DNA of 64,000 nt from JAAZKA01 sp034926225 (GTDB taxonomy: Bacteria; Bacillota; Clostridia; Oscillospirales; QAMX01): the NCBI GenBank assembly GCA_034926225.1, contig JAYFRF010000017.1, positions 28,684-92,683 on the forward strand. The letters are read 5' to 3'. The position numbers and the translations under genes were made by a program. This document shows, piece by piece, positions 15,126 to 24,563 of the stretch; the first letter of the stretch is position 1; the number at the start of each line of letters is the position of its first letter. The notes below the pieces were generated by a model. It was not told the origin of the DNA. It made no database searches and was given only the letters and a program-made list of their open reading frames with translations.

Positions 15126-15941
15126 TCACATCAGCGTCCGCAGATAAGCCGCCGCGCGCCGGATATCCGATTCCTGTTGCGGCCCCGATATCTCGCGCTC
15201 GATCGTGACCGCGCCGTCGTACCCCAGCTTATGCAGCCGCTCGAATACCTTCGGAAAATCCACCTCGCCTTCCCCAATCGCAGTTTCATGTCCCATCGAA
15301 TGCGGCGCGTTCGGCGGTGTCCCGTCCTTGGCGTGCATGTTCCGGATGTAGGGGCCAAAGGTGTAGAGCGCATCGACGGGGTTGCCATAGCCGTACAGCA
15401 GACAGTTCGCTGTATCGAAGTTGATCAACAGATTGTCCGCGCCGACGTCCGCGATCAGATTCAGCAGAGAAATCGGCGACTCCGCACCCGTCTCGTAAAG
15501 GATATTCGCCCCGACGGATTTTGCGAAATTGGTCAGAATTTTCATCGGCAGGACGAGATTGACATAATCCTGCGACAACGGATTGTTCGGGATGTATCCC
15601 GCATGAAAGATATTGTCGGTAATCCCCAGCGCACGGGTGAATTCGACGCTGCGCATCGCATAGTCAAGCCGTTCTTTCTGGAAGGGGAGTGCGTTGAAGC
15701 CGGATGAGAGGAACGCGTAGATGCCGCCGGCGTTGTAGGGGTCGTGGAAGCCGCCGAGTTTGGCCGTGATCTCCACCCCGAGCCGATCGGCTTCTGAACG
15801 GATGAAGGCGGCATCCTCCAAATGATACTCAGCGGGCTTGTAGACGAGCTGACAGGTGGTAAATCCCATGGAAAGAAGCTTTTCAAACCCCGAGGTACAT
15901 TCGGCGGGGGCGTTGATGCGTACAAGCGTCCCTAGTTTCAT
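15126..15941 (-). CDS. Sugar phosphate isomerase/epimerase family TIM-barrel protein
   Basis: 271 residues from the ATG at 15941, chosen because GGAGGC lies 7 bases upstream. The fold is of the xylose-isomerase-like group: a barrel with metal-binding Glu/Asp/His residues in TGAESPISLLNLIADV, LLINFDTANCLLYG, NMHAKDG and a terminal TIEREISG. It is the last gene of a three-gene minus-strand operon and overlaps the stop of the GlcN6P-deaminase-like gene by one base. With the Gfo/Idh oxidoreductase upstream it probably converts an unusual or oxidised sugar. The substrate is unknown. A paralogue of similar design is at 35263-36078. Confidence 0.88.
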   Translation of the reverse strand: MKLGTLVRINAPAECTSGFEKLLSMGFTTCQLVYKPAEYHLEDAAFIRSEADRLGVEITAKLGGFHDPYNAGGIYAFLSSGFNALPFQKERLDYAMRSVEFTRALGITDNIFHAGYIPNNPLSQDYVNLVLPMKILTNFAKSVGANILYETGAESPISLLNLIADVGADNLLINFDTANCLLYGYGNPVDALYTFGPYIRNMHAKDGTPPNAPHSMGHETAIGEGEVDFPKVFERLHKLGYDGAVTIEREISGPQQESDIRRAAAYLRTLM

Positions 15942-16762
15942 TAAAAAAGCCTCCATTCCGCCAGTTCCCGTGTGACGACCATTTCGGCATTCGGGTGGTT
16001 CTGTAAAAACGACGCGGGCGCGAAACGGGTGGCATGCTCGAGCGCGATTTTACGCATGATGCCCCACTGCCAGTCGCTATTCAGGTAAACGCGCAGCAGT
16101 CGCGACGCGAGAAGCTGCTTCATGCCGAGGGTGATGCACCGGCGCGGGAAGATGTCGAGCGCGCCGCCCATTTTACGTGCGCCGTTGTTGACGATCGTCT
16201 CCATCGAAAGCGGCAGGCATCGGGTGCCGAGTGCGGCATATTCCGCGTCCGTGATCGGGTCGTCGGGAGAGGCCGATTCGTTGAACGCAATATGCCCGTT
16301 GATACCTACACCGGTGAGGCATGCGTCCGCGCCACCGAGTGACTCAATTTGCGCGTCATACTCCGCTTCATGCCCCGGGTATGGGAAGCCGCGCTGCTTA
16401 AAGTCCATAACAAGGTCGGGATCGATTTTTGAATAGAGCAGACGATCCATCGTCGCGCGGAACGAAAGGGGACTGTCTGTGGAGATCATCTCGCCGTTTT
16501 CATCGAGGTACTCGTCCATGTTGAAAAACCAGACATTCTTCAGAGAAATGCGTTCGGTATTGACGATTTTTACGAATTCCGGGTACTGGAGTATCGGTCC
16601 CACGGGACAGATGAAAACCGCGCGTTCGCCGTTTTTCGTCTTGATGATGTCCGCCATCGTCCGCGCAATGTCGTAGTACATAGCGTCTGAAGAAAGAATA
16701 CGGACTGGAATGCGGGAATTCTTCAGGAATTCCTCGGGAGAGCAGGTATAAGAAGACAGCAT
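15941..16762 (-). CDS. Glucosamine-6-phosphate deaminase-like protein
   Basis: 273 residues; the ATG at 16762 has ACGGAGGCG 7 bases upstream. NagB-family landmarks are present: the NMDEY region with the catalytic aspartate, and TGVGINGHIAFNE with the ring-opening histidine. True NagB converts GlcN6P to Fru6P and ammonia. The start is atypical and the ALDIFPRRCITLGMKQLL segment shows the usual late core. It sits between an oxidoreductase and an isomerase, with junctions of one base, so the three act on one pathway, probably an amino-sugar or its oxidised form. Confidence 0.83.
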   Translation of the reverse strand: MLSSYTCSPEEFLKNSRIPVRILSSDAMYYDIARTMADIIKTKNGERAVFICPVGPILQYPEFVKIVNTERISLKNVWFFNMDEYLDENGEMISTDSPLSFRATMDRLLYSKIDPDLVMDFKQRGFPYPGHEAEYDAQIESLGGADACLTGVGINGHIAFNESASPDDPITDAEYAALGTRCLPLSMETIVNNGARKMGGALDIFPRRCITLGMKQLLASRLLRVYLNSDWQWGIMRKIALEHATRFAPASFLQNHPNAEMVVTRELAEWRLF

Positions 16763-16763
16763 C

Positions 16764-17831
16764 TTATTTCGCCTCCGTAATCTCATCCAGCTTCACCACA
16801 CGATGCTCCTTCGAGGACAGCAGCGCGGCTTCGATGACTGCCTGCGCGCGTACGCCATCCGCAAGGCATGCGGTATAGGGGTTCTCACGGCCAAAGAGGA
16901 CGTCGAGATAAGCCTGCGACTGATTGGCCTCGAAAATATCCGGCGGCTCCACCTGACGGATCAGGCGGGTCTCGGGAGAAGCGTCCGGACCGACGGACAT
17001 CTCCAGCGATTCGCCGCGTCCGGAGCTGTAACGAATCATGCCTTCGGTGCCGTAGACGGCAAACTCCGTCCACTGGGCGAGCGCTTTGCAGGAACGGGAG
17101 ACGGAAACGGTCACGTCGATGCCGGTTTTCAGCGTCGCGACGATGTTCGCGGAATCGTCGGTGGTGACCGCCGCGACCTCGGCGGAATTTTCCCGCCGGC
17201 GTTCGCGGACGGCGATGGCGGTGGTGGCATAGATGCTGTCGTATTCCTGACCGAAGAAACGGACGGCGTCAAGCATGTGGGAGCCGAGGTCGCAGAGTAC
17301 GCCGCAGCCGGCAAGCTTTTCGTCAAAGCGCCATTCCAGCCGTCTTCCAGGAATCAGGCCGGAGTCCTTGATGCAGCGGACGTAGATGTGCAGGATCTCG
17401 CCTAAAGAGCCGGAATCGATCATCGCTTTCATGTAGCGCATGTACTTTTTATAGCGCCAGGTAAAACAGATGAAACTGGGGATGCCGAGCGACTGGGCGC
17501 GTTCGAGCAACGCTTTCGTTTCGGCGTAATCGATGCCGAGGGGCTTTTCCGAGGAGAAGGGCAGTCCCGCATCAAGCGCGGCGTTTGCGATCGGGCAGTG
17601 GAGGTAGTTCGGTGTGCAGATATCGACGGCGTCAACCAGTCCGGAGGCGATCAACGTTCGATAATCGGTAAAGAGCGCCGCATTCGGATACTTTTCCTTT
17701 GCGCGTTCAAGCGCTTTCGGCGAAATATCGCAGATTGCGGTTATTTCCGCTTCCGGGCATTGGTCATAAAGCGCCGCATGAAACTGCGCGATACCGCCGA
17801 AGCCGACAAAGCCGATACGTTTCTTTTCCAT
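16764..17831 (-). CDS. Gfo/Idh/MocA family NAD(P)-dependent oxidoreductase
   Basis: 355 residues from the ATG at 17831 (AAAGGAGCG upstream), giving MEKKRIGFVGFGGIAQFHAAL with the Rossmann glycines. The EKPLG motif (here SSEKPLGIDY) carries the catalytic lysine, and GCGVLCDLGSHMLDAVRFF holds the substrate-domain aspartate and histidine. Such enzymes oxidise a hydroxyl of a sugar, inositol or glycoside, often as the first of a redox-neutral conversion. It leads the operon with the NagB-like and isomerase genes. Confidence 0.9.
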   Translation of the reverse strand: MEKKRIGFVGFGGIAQFHAALYDQCPEAEITAICDISPKALERAKEKYPNAALFTDYRTLIASGLVDAVDICTPNYLHCPIANAALDAGLPFSSEKPLGIDYAETKALLERAQSLGIPSFICFTWRYKKYMRYMKAMIDSGSLGEILHIYVRCIKDSGLIPGRRLEWRFDEKLAGCGVLCDLGSHMLDAVRFFGQEYDSIYATTAIAVRERRRENSAEVAAVTTDDSANIVATLKTGIDVTVSVSRSCKALAQWTEFAVYGTEGMIRYSSGRGESLEMSVGPDASPETRLIRQVEPPDIFEANQSQAYLDVLFGRENPYTACLADGVRAQAVIEAALLSSKEHRVVKLDEITEAK

Positions 17832-17850
17832 GGATTTTACGCTCCTTTTG

Positions 17851-18084
17851 TCAGATAGATTCATTTTTTTGCTCATATTGGTCACTTTTTATTTTCCAAA
17901 GCATCCTAGGTACGTGAAATCGCATCTGATGCCTCGCAGACCCGCCGAATAAGACGGAGTTATCCATCAAAATGTCCACCCATGCAAGGCGTTCGCCCGA
18001 CTGCATTTCCCAGGTAATAACAGCCGCCGGGATGTCGCAGCGTTCGCCGTATGTAGGGGCCTTCTGTGTGCGGTAAAACGCCAA
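17851..18084 (-). other. Codon-like open stretch in the leader of the sugar operon, possible gene fragment
   Basis: A 77-codon frame beginning at a TTG, with G/C-rich third positions like its neighbours, lying between the promoter at 18120-18148 and the oxidoreductase start. The sequence (for example DIPAAVITWEMQSGERLAWVDILMD) looks protein-like, but no ribosome site or ATG fits and I do not recognise the family. It may be a truncated gene. The rest of 17832-18202 holds only this and the promoter. Confidence 0.3.
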
Positions 18085-18119
18085 AACAGAATTGGTAAAT
18101 GAAATCTAATTTGAATGGA

Positions 18120-18148
18120 AGTATAGCTTATATCTGACGGAAAGTCAA
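18120..18148 (-). promoter_or_regulatory. Promoter of the sugar-conversion operon
   Basis: Minus-strand TTGACT (18148-18143), 17-base spacer, TATACT (18125-18120). Transcripts would have a leader of about 280 bases before the oxidoreductase ATG. Confidence 0.75.
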
Positions 18149-18202
18149 GGCGGTTTATTATAATTTCCATAAAAACGGACGTTTTCATAAAGAAAACGTC
18201 CG

Positions 18203-19066
18203 TTAATCCGGCGATAGAGGAAGCCCGTAGATAAAATACGACGCGCCGACGGTTTTTCCGGCATTGAGATAGGAGACGGTCTGATAGTCGAGTTGGGTGA
18301 CGGACCCCATGAGCATCAGGGTTGCGAGCGCCTCGGGGCAGTCGAGATAGGTGCCATCGAGCCGGCGAAGCGCGGAGAGATCGCCGCGAGCGACGGTTTC
18401 GCGGGTGACGGCGTCGCGGCGGAGGGTTTCATCGGGGGTCTGGTAGTGGGAGAAATCGATGGAGCAGAGGATGAACAGTTCCTTTTGCCGGGAAAGCGCG
18501 GAGAGAGCATCCGCAAGGCGGGACAGTGTTTCGGTTTGCGTGCCGCGTGTGTAGAGTAGGGTCACGACCTTCGCACCAGGAAAGATTTGCGCGACATAGG
18601 GCGCCCATAAGGAGGCTGCGTATTCGCCGGATAAGGTGTCCTTATCCTCGGCGGCATCCACCGCGGCATTTTTCCTTAAAGACTCGGCGGCCTCGGTATC
18701 CCCTTCGACGGAGCCGTCCGACCAGAAATAACCTTGGCCGGAAAGCTGGATCGGAGGGCCCTTTCCCCCGTGATTCGGCGCGAGCAGGACGACGGTTTCG
18801 ATCTTGCGGGCAGCGGCGACGGCGGACAGGACGCTTACACCGAGCTTCATCATCGGTGCGTAATGGGGCATCGTCGCACCGAGCAGGTTTTCCGCGCCGT
18901 CGAGGGGAGAAGCGGCGGCAAGCTGAGAGGAAACAAGAGCCGCGTTATAGTTCGGGCAGGGAAGATCGGCGTTGGATAGCTCTGCCGGGACAGCGCAGGC
19001 GGCGAGGGGAAAGGGGAAAAGCATCGCCGCGAGAAAAAGTGCGGCGATGTGTGTGAAACGGCTCAT
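18203..19066 (-). CDS. MEMO-family (AmmeMemoRadiSam protein B-like) lipoprotein
   Basis: 287 residues from the ATG at 19066, which overlaps the stop of the preceding large gene. The N-terminus is a lipoprotein signal with lipobox LAAC (Cys24). The rest matches the MEMO fold related to class III extradiol dioxygenases: VVLLAPNHGG near the start and LFILCSIDFSHYQ later, with MEMO-type histidine residues. Most MEMO proteins are cytoplasmic and occur with a radical SAM and an AMMECR1 protein; here it is exported and placed behind an ECF sigma factor and an A2M-like protein. The function is unknown. Confidence 0.82.
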   Translation of the reverse strand: MSRFTHIAALFLAAMLFPFPLAACAVPAELSNADLPCPNYNAALVSSQLAAASPLDGAENLLGATMPHYAPMMKLGVSVLSAVAAARKIETVVLLAPNHGGKGPPIQLSGQGYFWSDGSVEGDTEAAESLRKNAAVDAAEDKDTLSGEYAASLWAPYVAQIFPGAKVVTLLYTRGTQTETLSRLADALSALSRQKELFILCSIDFSHYQTPDETLRRDAVTRETVARGDLSALRRLDGTYLDCPEALATLMLMGSVTQLDYQTVSYLNAGKTVGASYFIYGLPLSPD

Positions 19067-22000
19067 TGGATGGTCACTTGCGTCGCACCCCCGATAGCGC
19101 AGGCGTCGCCGTAAATGTCCGAGACGACAGCGGGTTCCGCACGGAAGACGCCGGGCAATACGCAGCGGAGGTTTAAGGTGACCGTGAAGTCGGAGGATTC
19201 TTTCGCGGAGAGATAGACGCGGATACGGCCGTCCTCCTCCTGCATGACCCACCAGTTGCGGTTGTAATCCTCCGGCACCCCGACATAACGCATCCCGGTG
19301 GGCAGCACGATGGACAGCAGGGCATCATCGATACTGGCCGGGAGATTTACGCGTACGGTCAAGGAAGCACGGCCGGCAACGGAAAGGCTGTCGCTATAGG
19401 TCTGCGTAACCGTGATTTCGTTCGTATTATCGTCCGTTTCGGTCAGCGGGGCGACATAGGACGCCCAGACGCCGACATCACCGGACAGGAGCTTAAAATC
19501 GGCAGCTTCCATTTCGGACTGTGAAAGCGTGAGCGTAAAGAAACGGGAATCGTCGAAGGTAACGGTATGCGTCTTACCGCCCATGCTGTAGGAGAACGAT
19601 GCGTCGGTGGTTTCGGACGCGGGCAGGCGCGAAAGATAGGCGATCAGTGCAAAGGCTGGGGAGACACGATCGTTCGGTGTGACCAGGATCGTCTCAAATT
19701 GAGTGCGGGCAGCCTCGGTATGACCGCAAGTCAGCTCAAGCAACATCGAGTGGAGAGACGCGGTGAAGGCTTCATCGGACTCGTCTGGGCTGCCGATACG
19801 ATCGAGGTTTTCCTCGTACCAGGTATATGCGCCTTGCGTATCGCCGAGCAGTGCAAGCGCTGTCGCAAGGGAGAGCTTATCGGTGACGGAAAGGCCGTTA
19901 TCCGAGCGCAGCAGTAACCGGACGTCGGCGAGTACGGGTTCCCCGAGCGCGGCAAGCCCCATATAAGCACTCGCGACTTCAAAGGAGGGGGAGCTGCGGT
20001 TATAGATGACGCTGTAGAGATAAGAACGCGCAGAGTCGGCGTTAACGAGAGCTTGGTCTGCAAGGATCATCCACGCGGTGGTCTCCGCAGTCGCGTCACC
20101 ATAGGGGAAAAGCCGGTAACCGCCGGTATAGTCCCGGAACGCGGCGAGGGAGGCGGATGAATCGGTACCATAGAACAGCGAATCCGCAACAACGGTGGTA
20201 AGAGCGCCGTCTAAACGGGTATTATTGGCGACGGAAGCGCGGGAAAGCGCGCGGAGGGTGTCGTAGTCGGCTGCGTCGCAGAAGGAGAGCCGTACGGGAT
20301 AGCGCAGCGAGTCGATGGTCATGCCATCCGCAAGGGAGAAGCAGGAAACCGTCGCAATCTCATGCCGGCTTTCGACGACGGAAACAGGATAGGAAACAGC
20401 ATCGGAGAGATTGCCAGACTGCGCACGGACGGTGAGCGTATAGATACCGGCGGGCTGTGTGCCGAGATTCACGTAGGTGTAGTCGGAAGGGGAGCCGGTG
20501 ATTTCGCGGGTCAGGTTTACGCCGCCCCCGGAGAGGGTGACTGTATACTGCGGCGAGATATCGCTGCCGACGGTACGCAGGGAGAGGGAAAGGTCGTCAC
20601 CGGTGAGGATATCTTCGTTGTAGACGACGTTGAGGAAGAAGGGGAGCGTGGTCGTAACGCTCGCGATGCCTTTACCGGCGTAGGGATACCCGGAAAGCTC
20701 AGCTATCGCTGTGGCTGTCAAACGCCAGGAGGTTAGGTTATCGGGAAGGGTAAAGGACAGGGTTGCCGTGCCATTTCCGTCAGTCGTTCCGGTGAAGAAC
20801 GCCGCGGTATCCTTAAAGTCATCGCGTACGCCGCCGCCACCGCCCTCACCGCCGCCTTCGGCCATGTAACGCATGACATCGCTGTGATCGACGTAGGAAA
20901 GGTACTGGAGAGGCGAACTGTGGTAGATGCCTGCATAGACGCTATTCAGCGGGTCGAGATATTGATCCATCACCGCAAACGCCGCATTATCAACGATGCC
21001 GAGCGCAAATGGAGTAGATACAGGATTCCCGTCTGTGTCGGAGATGTGCAGCGTTGCCGTCGCGGTATCGCCTGGGGCATAGGAAGCGGCGTCAGTTTCG
21101 ACCGATACGGTCAGCTCGCGTTCACGGGAGGTGTAATCGACGCCTGAAATCTCGATAGCATGCACACGGGTACCGTCAAAGTACGCACCGGAAAGGATGA
21201 CATTCGGGAGAAGCTCCTCGGTAAAGGGCAGCGTATACGCGCCTGCTTCGTCCACAGACGCGGACAGGAAAGCATCCTGCCAAAGTGAAACGAGCATCGT
21301 ACCGGATGTGATGGTATCAGCGTTCTCGTAGAGCGCAAAGGGGACGTCGTCGCCGACAGAGACCAACGCAGTGTTGAGTCTGTGCAGCGTATAAGAATCG
21401 GCACCGGAGAAGGGGTAGTAAGGACTGGACAGATAGAGCGTTTCCCTAAGCGTCGCACCATCGGCGGTAACAGCTTCGATGGTGCAGGTATACCATGCGC
21501 AGTTGTCATAGGAAAGTGTATACTCGGGGAGGGTACAGACGCCGCCCTCGGTACGGAAGCTGCCGGTGTAGGCGGTCGTTTCCACGTAATTGTAGTCGTA
21601 GGTCTCGACGCTGACTTTGTTGATATAATCGTAGGTGCGCCCGGTAGAGACGGGGATATATTCGCAGCGGGTAATGGTATAGGTTCCGTCCAGGACGACC
21701 TCTTCGCCGCGAATCGTGTCCGTATCCGCGAGATTGCCGAAACTTTGAGGATCATAGCTAGAAAAATCGATGGCATTGGAGCGGATTTGCAGCTCTGCGC
21801 CGGTATCGGATAGGTTTTCAAGGGTAAGCATGGTGTCGGAGCGGAAATAAGGCACATAGGTATAGGCGCTGACCCAGACATCCTCCGCACCGGAGGTGTC
21901 CACGGAGCAATAGAGGGTTTCCGGATACCAGGTGCCGGCTTCGCGTGCCGGAGTAAACGTATAGACCGCCTGCCCGTTTTTATCGAGCGTGATAGGGGCG

Positions 22001-23988
22001 GACTCATAGTTGCCGTAGACGTCCTTGCCGTGATAGAAAACGACCTCCAGCCCTTCGGCGGGGGTGCCATCGTAAAAGGTGCCGGTGGCGGTCAGGGTGA
22101 CGGTATCATCAGCGTAGTAGTAACCTTGATCGGCGGCGACGGTAAGCACGTAGGCAGGCTTCGTATAATCGGTAACATAGAACCATTGTGAGAGCAGGGA
22201 CTCACCGTTTACAGCAAAGTCGAGGGAATGGTTGTAGGAAAGCAGGTTGGTAAAATCGAGAGAGCCGGTAAAGGTACCGTCCGCCGCTACAGAAAGGGTC
22301 AGATCGGGTGTTCCGTCGTCGATGCCGTCGAGGTAAAGATCGATGGACACGGGGACAAGGGCGTCGGAGGTGCGGGGCAGGATGCGGCCCCAGAAGCACA
22401 GGGTATCGGAAGGCAGATATGCCGAACGGTCGGTGTAAAGGAAGGTATAATAGGATGCGGAAAGCGAGGAATTTTCGTCGCCGGAAACTGGGATATAATC
22501 CACATACGGGACAGTATCCGCGTCAATCCGCAGATCCGCATACGTGTCGGCAGCACCGATGTCAAAAGCAGTATAGCCGAGCTCATTGGTCACAGAGCTT
22601 GCTGCATTCAGCGTTACTTCGATATTGGAGCAAGGGTTGCCTGTTACGGAGGAATTGGCCCAGATTAGTGCGTCTCCGTTCAGTGTTTCGGCGTAGACAG
22701 TCAGATCGGACACCTGGATGAGCTTCTGGAAACGGACAGAAGTATCGAACAGCGTGCCGTCGGGGGTGACATCGACGAGATAATACCCGACAGGAAGCGT
22801 TTCGGGGAAAACAAGATAAGCGGTATCCCAGTAATTGTTTTCGGGACGGGAAAGGGTTGTCTGAAAGCTCGCGTCGGGCGTTGCGGACGGAAGCTCGAGA
22901 ATCACATCGGAGGATACGCCGATGGAGGGGACGATGGCAGCTTCATGGGCGGCAGCGAGGGAGAGATATTCGTCGGCACTGTCGAGGGCATAGACGTCGA
23001 CGCGCAGAGGAATGTCATCCAGAGAGTCGGAAGCACGCAGGGTAATCGCGAGGGGGTCGGAGGGCAGATAGCTTTCGGTGAAGCTGTCGACGAGGTAGAG
23101 ATAGGGCGTGTCGGAAGCGGAGAGGGTACGGAAGGAAAAGCTGTAATCACTTTCCAGGGCAGAGCCGGTTTGAGACGGAAGCCCGGCCTGTAGAGTAACG
23201 GTATAGACAGTGTTGGCGGCGAGAGGGGCGGCGGGAATAAAGATCATCGTATGCCCGTCGTATTCAAAGCGGCCGTCGACTGCCGGAGAGATTGAAAAGC
23301 AGGCGTCCGCATCGGAAACGGGAAGGGAAAAGGTGATTTCGATACCGGTATCGAGAGAGAAGCCGGAGGAGAGGTTTGCGGGGATGGTGTTGACGACGGA
23401 GAGGGAGGACGCAGTCTGAAAAGCCCAGGTACGCAAACCGCTTGTATCCGAATCGATGGAGACCTTGTAAACGGTGTTTTTAGAAAGCGGGGTCGAAGGT
23501 GAGAGCGCAATTCCCTTGTCGGTAGTGGTCAGGGTAAAATCGACCTCGGGGGTTATCTTTAGGGAGGAAAGCTCGGCAGAGTCGGTGATCCCCGTGATCA
23601 GGAAAGTGGTATCTGCGGAAATATAGGTGCCGGAAGCATCGGTAGCACAAACGGTGAGTGCCTGCGAGGGTGTGACAATGTTCGGCAGAAAACCACTGGT
23701 GACACCAGTGGTAGCGGAGGGGTTTACGCGAGTGGTCGCAGCAGCGGTGGTATCGGAAAGGGTCGTACCGGCGGCGGAGAATTTCGGGATACCGTAGGAG
23801 AACAGCAGTACAAGGGCGAGGCAGGCGGCGACAGCGGCGGTACCAAGGATGGCGAAACGCCGCGACATGGCATGGGCAGGCCGTGTGTCGGCGGTACGCC
23901 GACGGACGGCATTCTTTTGTTCGTCGGTCATAACGACATGCTGCAGACTCCGCTCGACAATTTGTCGCAAGTCGTCTAAAGATGGCAT
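19063..23988 (-). CDS. Membrane-anchored alpha-2-macroglobulin-like protein with anti-sigma-like N-terminus
   Basis: 1641 residues. The ATG at 23988 is preferred because AAAGGAG lies 9 bases upstream. A basic cytoplasmic region of about 43 residues (DDLRQIVERSLQHVVM, NAVRRR) precedes one membrane helix, FAILGTAAVAACLALVLLF. Outside follow a Thr/Ser linker, two bacterial Ig-like repeats ending in SFRT-type motifs, repeated MG domains, a Gly-rich bait-like loop (AEGGGEGGGGGVRDD), an A2M core (SFTLPDNLTSWRLTATAI) and an alpha-helical TED-like region. The thioester motif (CxEQ) is not present. Placement directly after an ECF sigma gene and the cytoplasmic-TM-sensor layout suggest an anti-sigma factor whose sensor is the A2M part. 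MEMO lipoprotein follows with ATGA overlap. Confidence 0.82.
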   Translation of the reverse strand: MPSLDDLRQIVERSLQHVVMTDEQKNAVRRRTADTRPAHAMSRRFAILGTAAVAACLALVLLFSYGIPKFSAAGTTLSDTTAAATTRVNPSATTGVTSGFLPNIVTPSQALTVCATDASGTYISADTTFLITGITDSAELSSLKITPEVDFTLTTTDKGIALSPSTPLSKNTVYKVSIDSDTSGLRTWAFQTASSLSVVNTIPANLSSGFSLDTGIEITFSLPVSDADACFSISPAVDGRFEYDGHTMIFIPAAPLAANTVYTVTLQAGLPSQTGSALESDYSFSFRTLSASDTPYLYLVDSFTESYLPSDPLAITLRASDSLDDIPLRVDVYALDSADEYLSLAAAHEAAIVPSIGVSSDVILELPSATPDASFQTTLSRPENNYWDTAYLVFPETLPVGYYLVDVTPDGTLFDTSVRFQKLIQVSDLTVYAETLNGDALIWANSSVTGNPCSNIEVTLNAASSVTNELGYTAFDIGAADTYADLRIDADTVPYVDYIPVSGDENSSLSASYYTFLYTDRSAYLPSDTLCFWGRILPRTSDALVPVSIDLYLDGIDDGTPDLTLSVAADGTFTGSLDFTNLLSYNHSLDFAVNGESLLSQWFYVTDYTKPAYVLTVAADQGYYYADDTVTLTATGTFYDGTPAEGLEVVFYHGKDVYGNYESAPITLDKNGQAVYTFTPAREAGTWYPETLYCSVDTSGAEDVWVSAYTYVPYFRSDTMLTLENLSDTGAELQIRSNAIDFSSYDPQSFGNLADTDTIRGEEVVLDGTYTITRCEYIPVSTGRTYDYINKVSVETYDYNYVETTAYTGSFRTEGGVCTLPEYTLSYDNCAWYTCTIEAVTADGATLRETLYLSSPYYPFSGADSYTLHRLNTALVSVGDDVPFALYENADTITSGTMLVSLWQDAFLSASVDEAGAYTLPFTEELLPNVILSGAYFDGTRVHAIEISGVDYTSRERELTVSVETDAASYAPGDTATATLHISDTDGNPVSTPFALGIVDNAAFAVMDQYLDPLNSVYAGIYHSSPLQYLSYVDHSDVMRYMAEGGGEGGGGGVRDDFKDTAAFFTGTTDGNGTATLSFTLPDNLTSWRLTATAIAELSGYPYAGKGIASVTTTLPFFLNVVYNEDILTGDDLSLSLRTVGSDISPQYTVTLSGGGVNLTREITGSPSDYTYVNLGTQPAGIYTLTVRAQSGNLSDAVSYPVSVVESRHEIATVSCFSLADGMTIDSLRYPVRLSFCDAADYDTLRALSRASVANNTRLDGALTTVVADSLFYGTDSSASLAAFRDYTGGYRLFPYGDATAETTAWMILADQALVNADSARSYLYSVIYNRSSPSFEVASAYMGLAALGEPVLADVRLLLRSDNGLSVTDKLSLATALALLGDTQGAYTWYEENLDRIGSPDESDEAFTASLHSMLLELTCGHTEAARTQFETILVTPNDRVSPAFALIAYLSRLPASETTDASFSYSMGGKTHTVTFDDSRFFTLTLSQSEMEAADFKLLSGDVGVWASYVAPLTETDDNTNEITVTQTYSDSLSVAGRASLTVRVNLPASIDDALLSIVLPTGMRYVGVPEDYNRNWWVMQEEDGRIRVYLSAKESSDFTVTLNLRCVLPGVFRAEPAVVSDIYGDACAIGGATQVTIQ

Positions 23989-24008
23989 AAAAAGCAGACT
24001 CCTTTTAC

Positions 24009-24563
24009 TCAATCGGTCAGCACACGGCGAAGCATGTCGCGTCCGCGCTTGAGACGGACGTTGATGGTAGCCTGCGGGCAGTGCAGAATATGTGCAATTT
24101 CAGCGGTAGAAAAGCCGTTATAATAGTAAAGAAGGATCGTTTTCCGATAGATTTCGGGTAGGTCGGTCACCGCTTGCAGCAGCGTCATGCGGGTATCGAC
24201 GTCCGGCGCATCGGAGTCCTGTGCGGCGGCGAGTTTGCGTTCGACGTATTCCTCCTGAGCGTCCGCATCCTCCGGCAGAAAAAGCGGCCGTTCGCTGTAG
24301 GAATGACGGCGCATCGTATCGCGGCAGACATTCATGGCGATGGTAGTAATCCATGTTTTAATGCTGCATTGTCCACGGAAGCCGGCAAACTTTGTATAGA
24401 CCTTGAGAAAGGTTTCCTGCACGGCATCCTGTGCCAGATGGTAATCTTTGAGATAGAGGGTGCAGAGGCGCAGTATTTCGGTTCCGTAGGTATTCATCAG
24501 ATCATCGAGATCTGGCTTTGGTATTGGCGAGGGCGGATCGGACATGAGAAAAAACAGGAACAT
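24009..24563 (-). CDS. ECF-type RNA polymerase sigma factor
   Basis: 184 residues. Region 2 is LMNTYGTEILRLCTLYLKDYHLAQDAVQETFLKVY with the SIKTWITTIAMNVCRD end; region 4 is LPEIYRKTILLYYYNGFSTAEIAHILHCPQATINVRLKRGRDML. GAGGTG lies just before the ATG. It heads the operon with the A2M-like protein and MEMO lipoprotein, 20 bases upstream of the former. ECF factors are normally held by a membrane anti-sigma factor encoded next door, which here would be the A2M-like protein. Confidence 0.93.
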   Translation of the reverse strand: MFLFFLMSDPPSPIPKPDLDDLMNTYGTEILRLCTLYLKDYHLAQDAVQETFLKVYTKFAGFRGQCSIKTWITTIAMNVCRDTMRRHSYSERPLFLPEDADAQEEYVERKLAAAQDSDAPDVDTRMTLLQAVTDLPEIYRKTILLYYYNGFSTAEIAHILHCPQATINVRLKRGRDMLRRVLTD

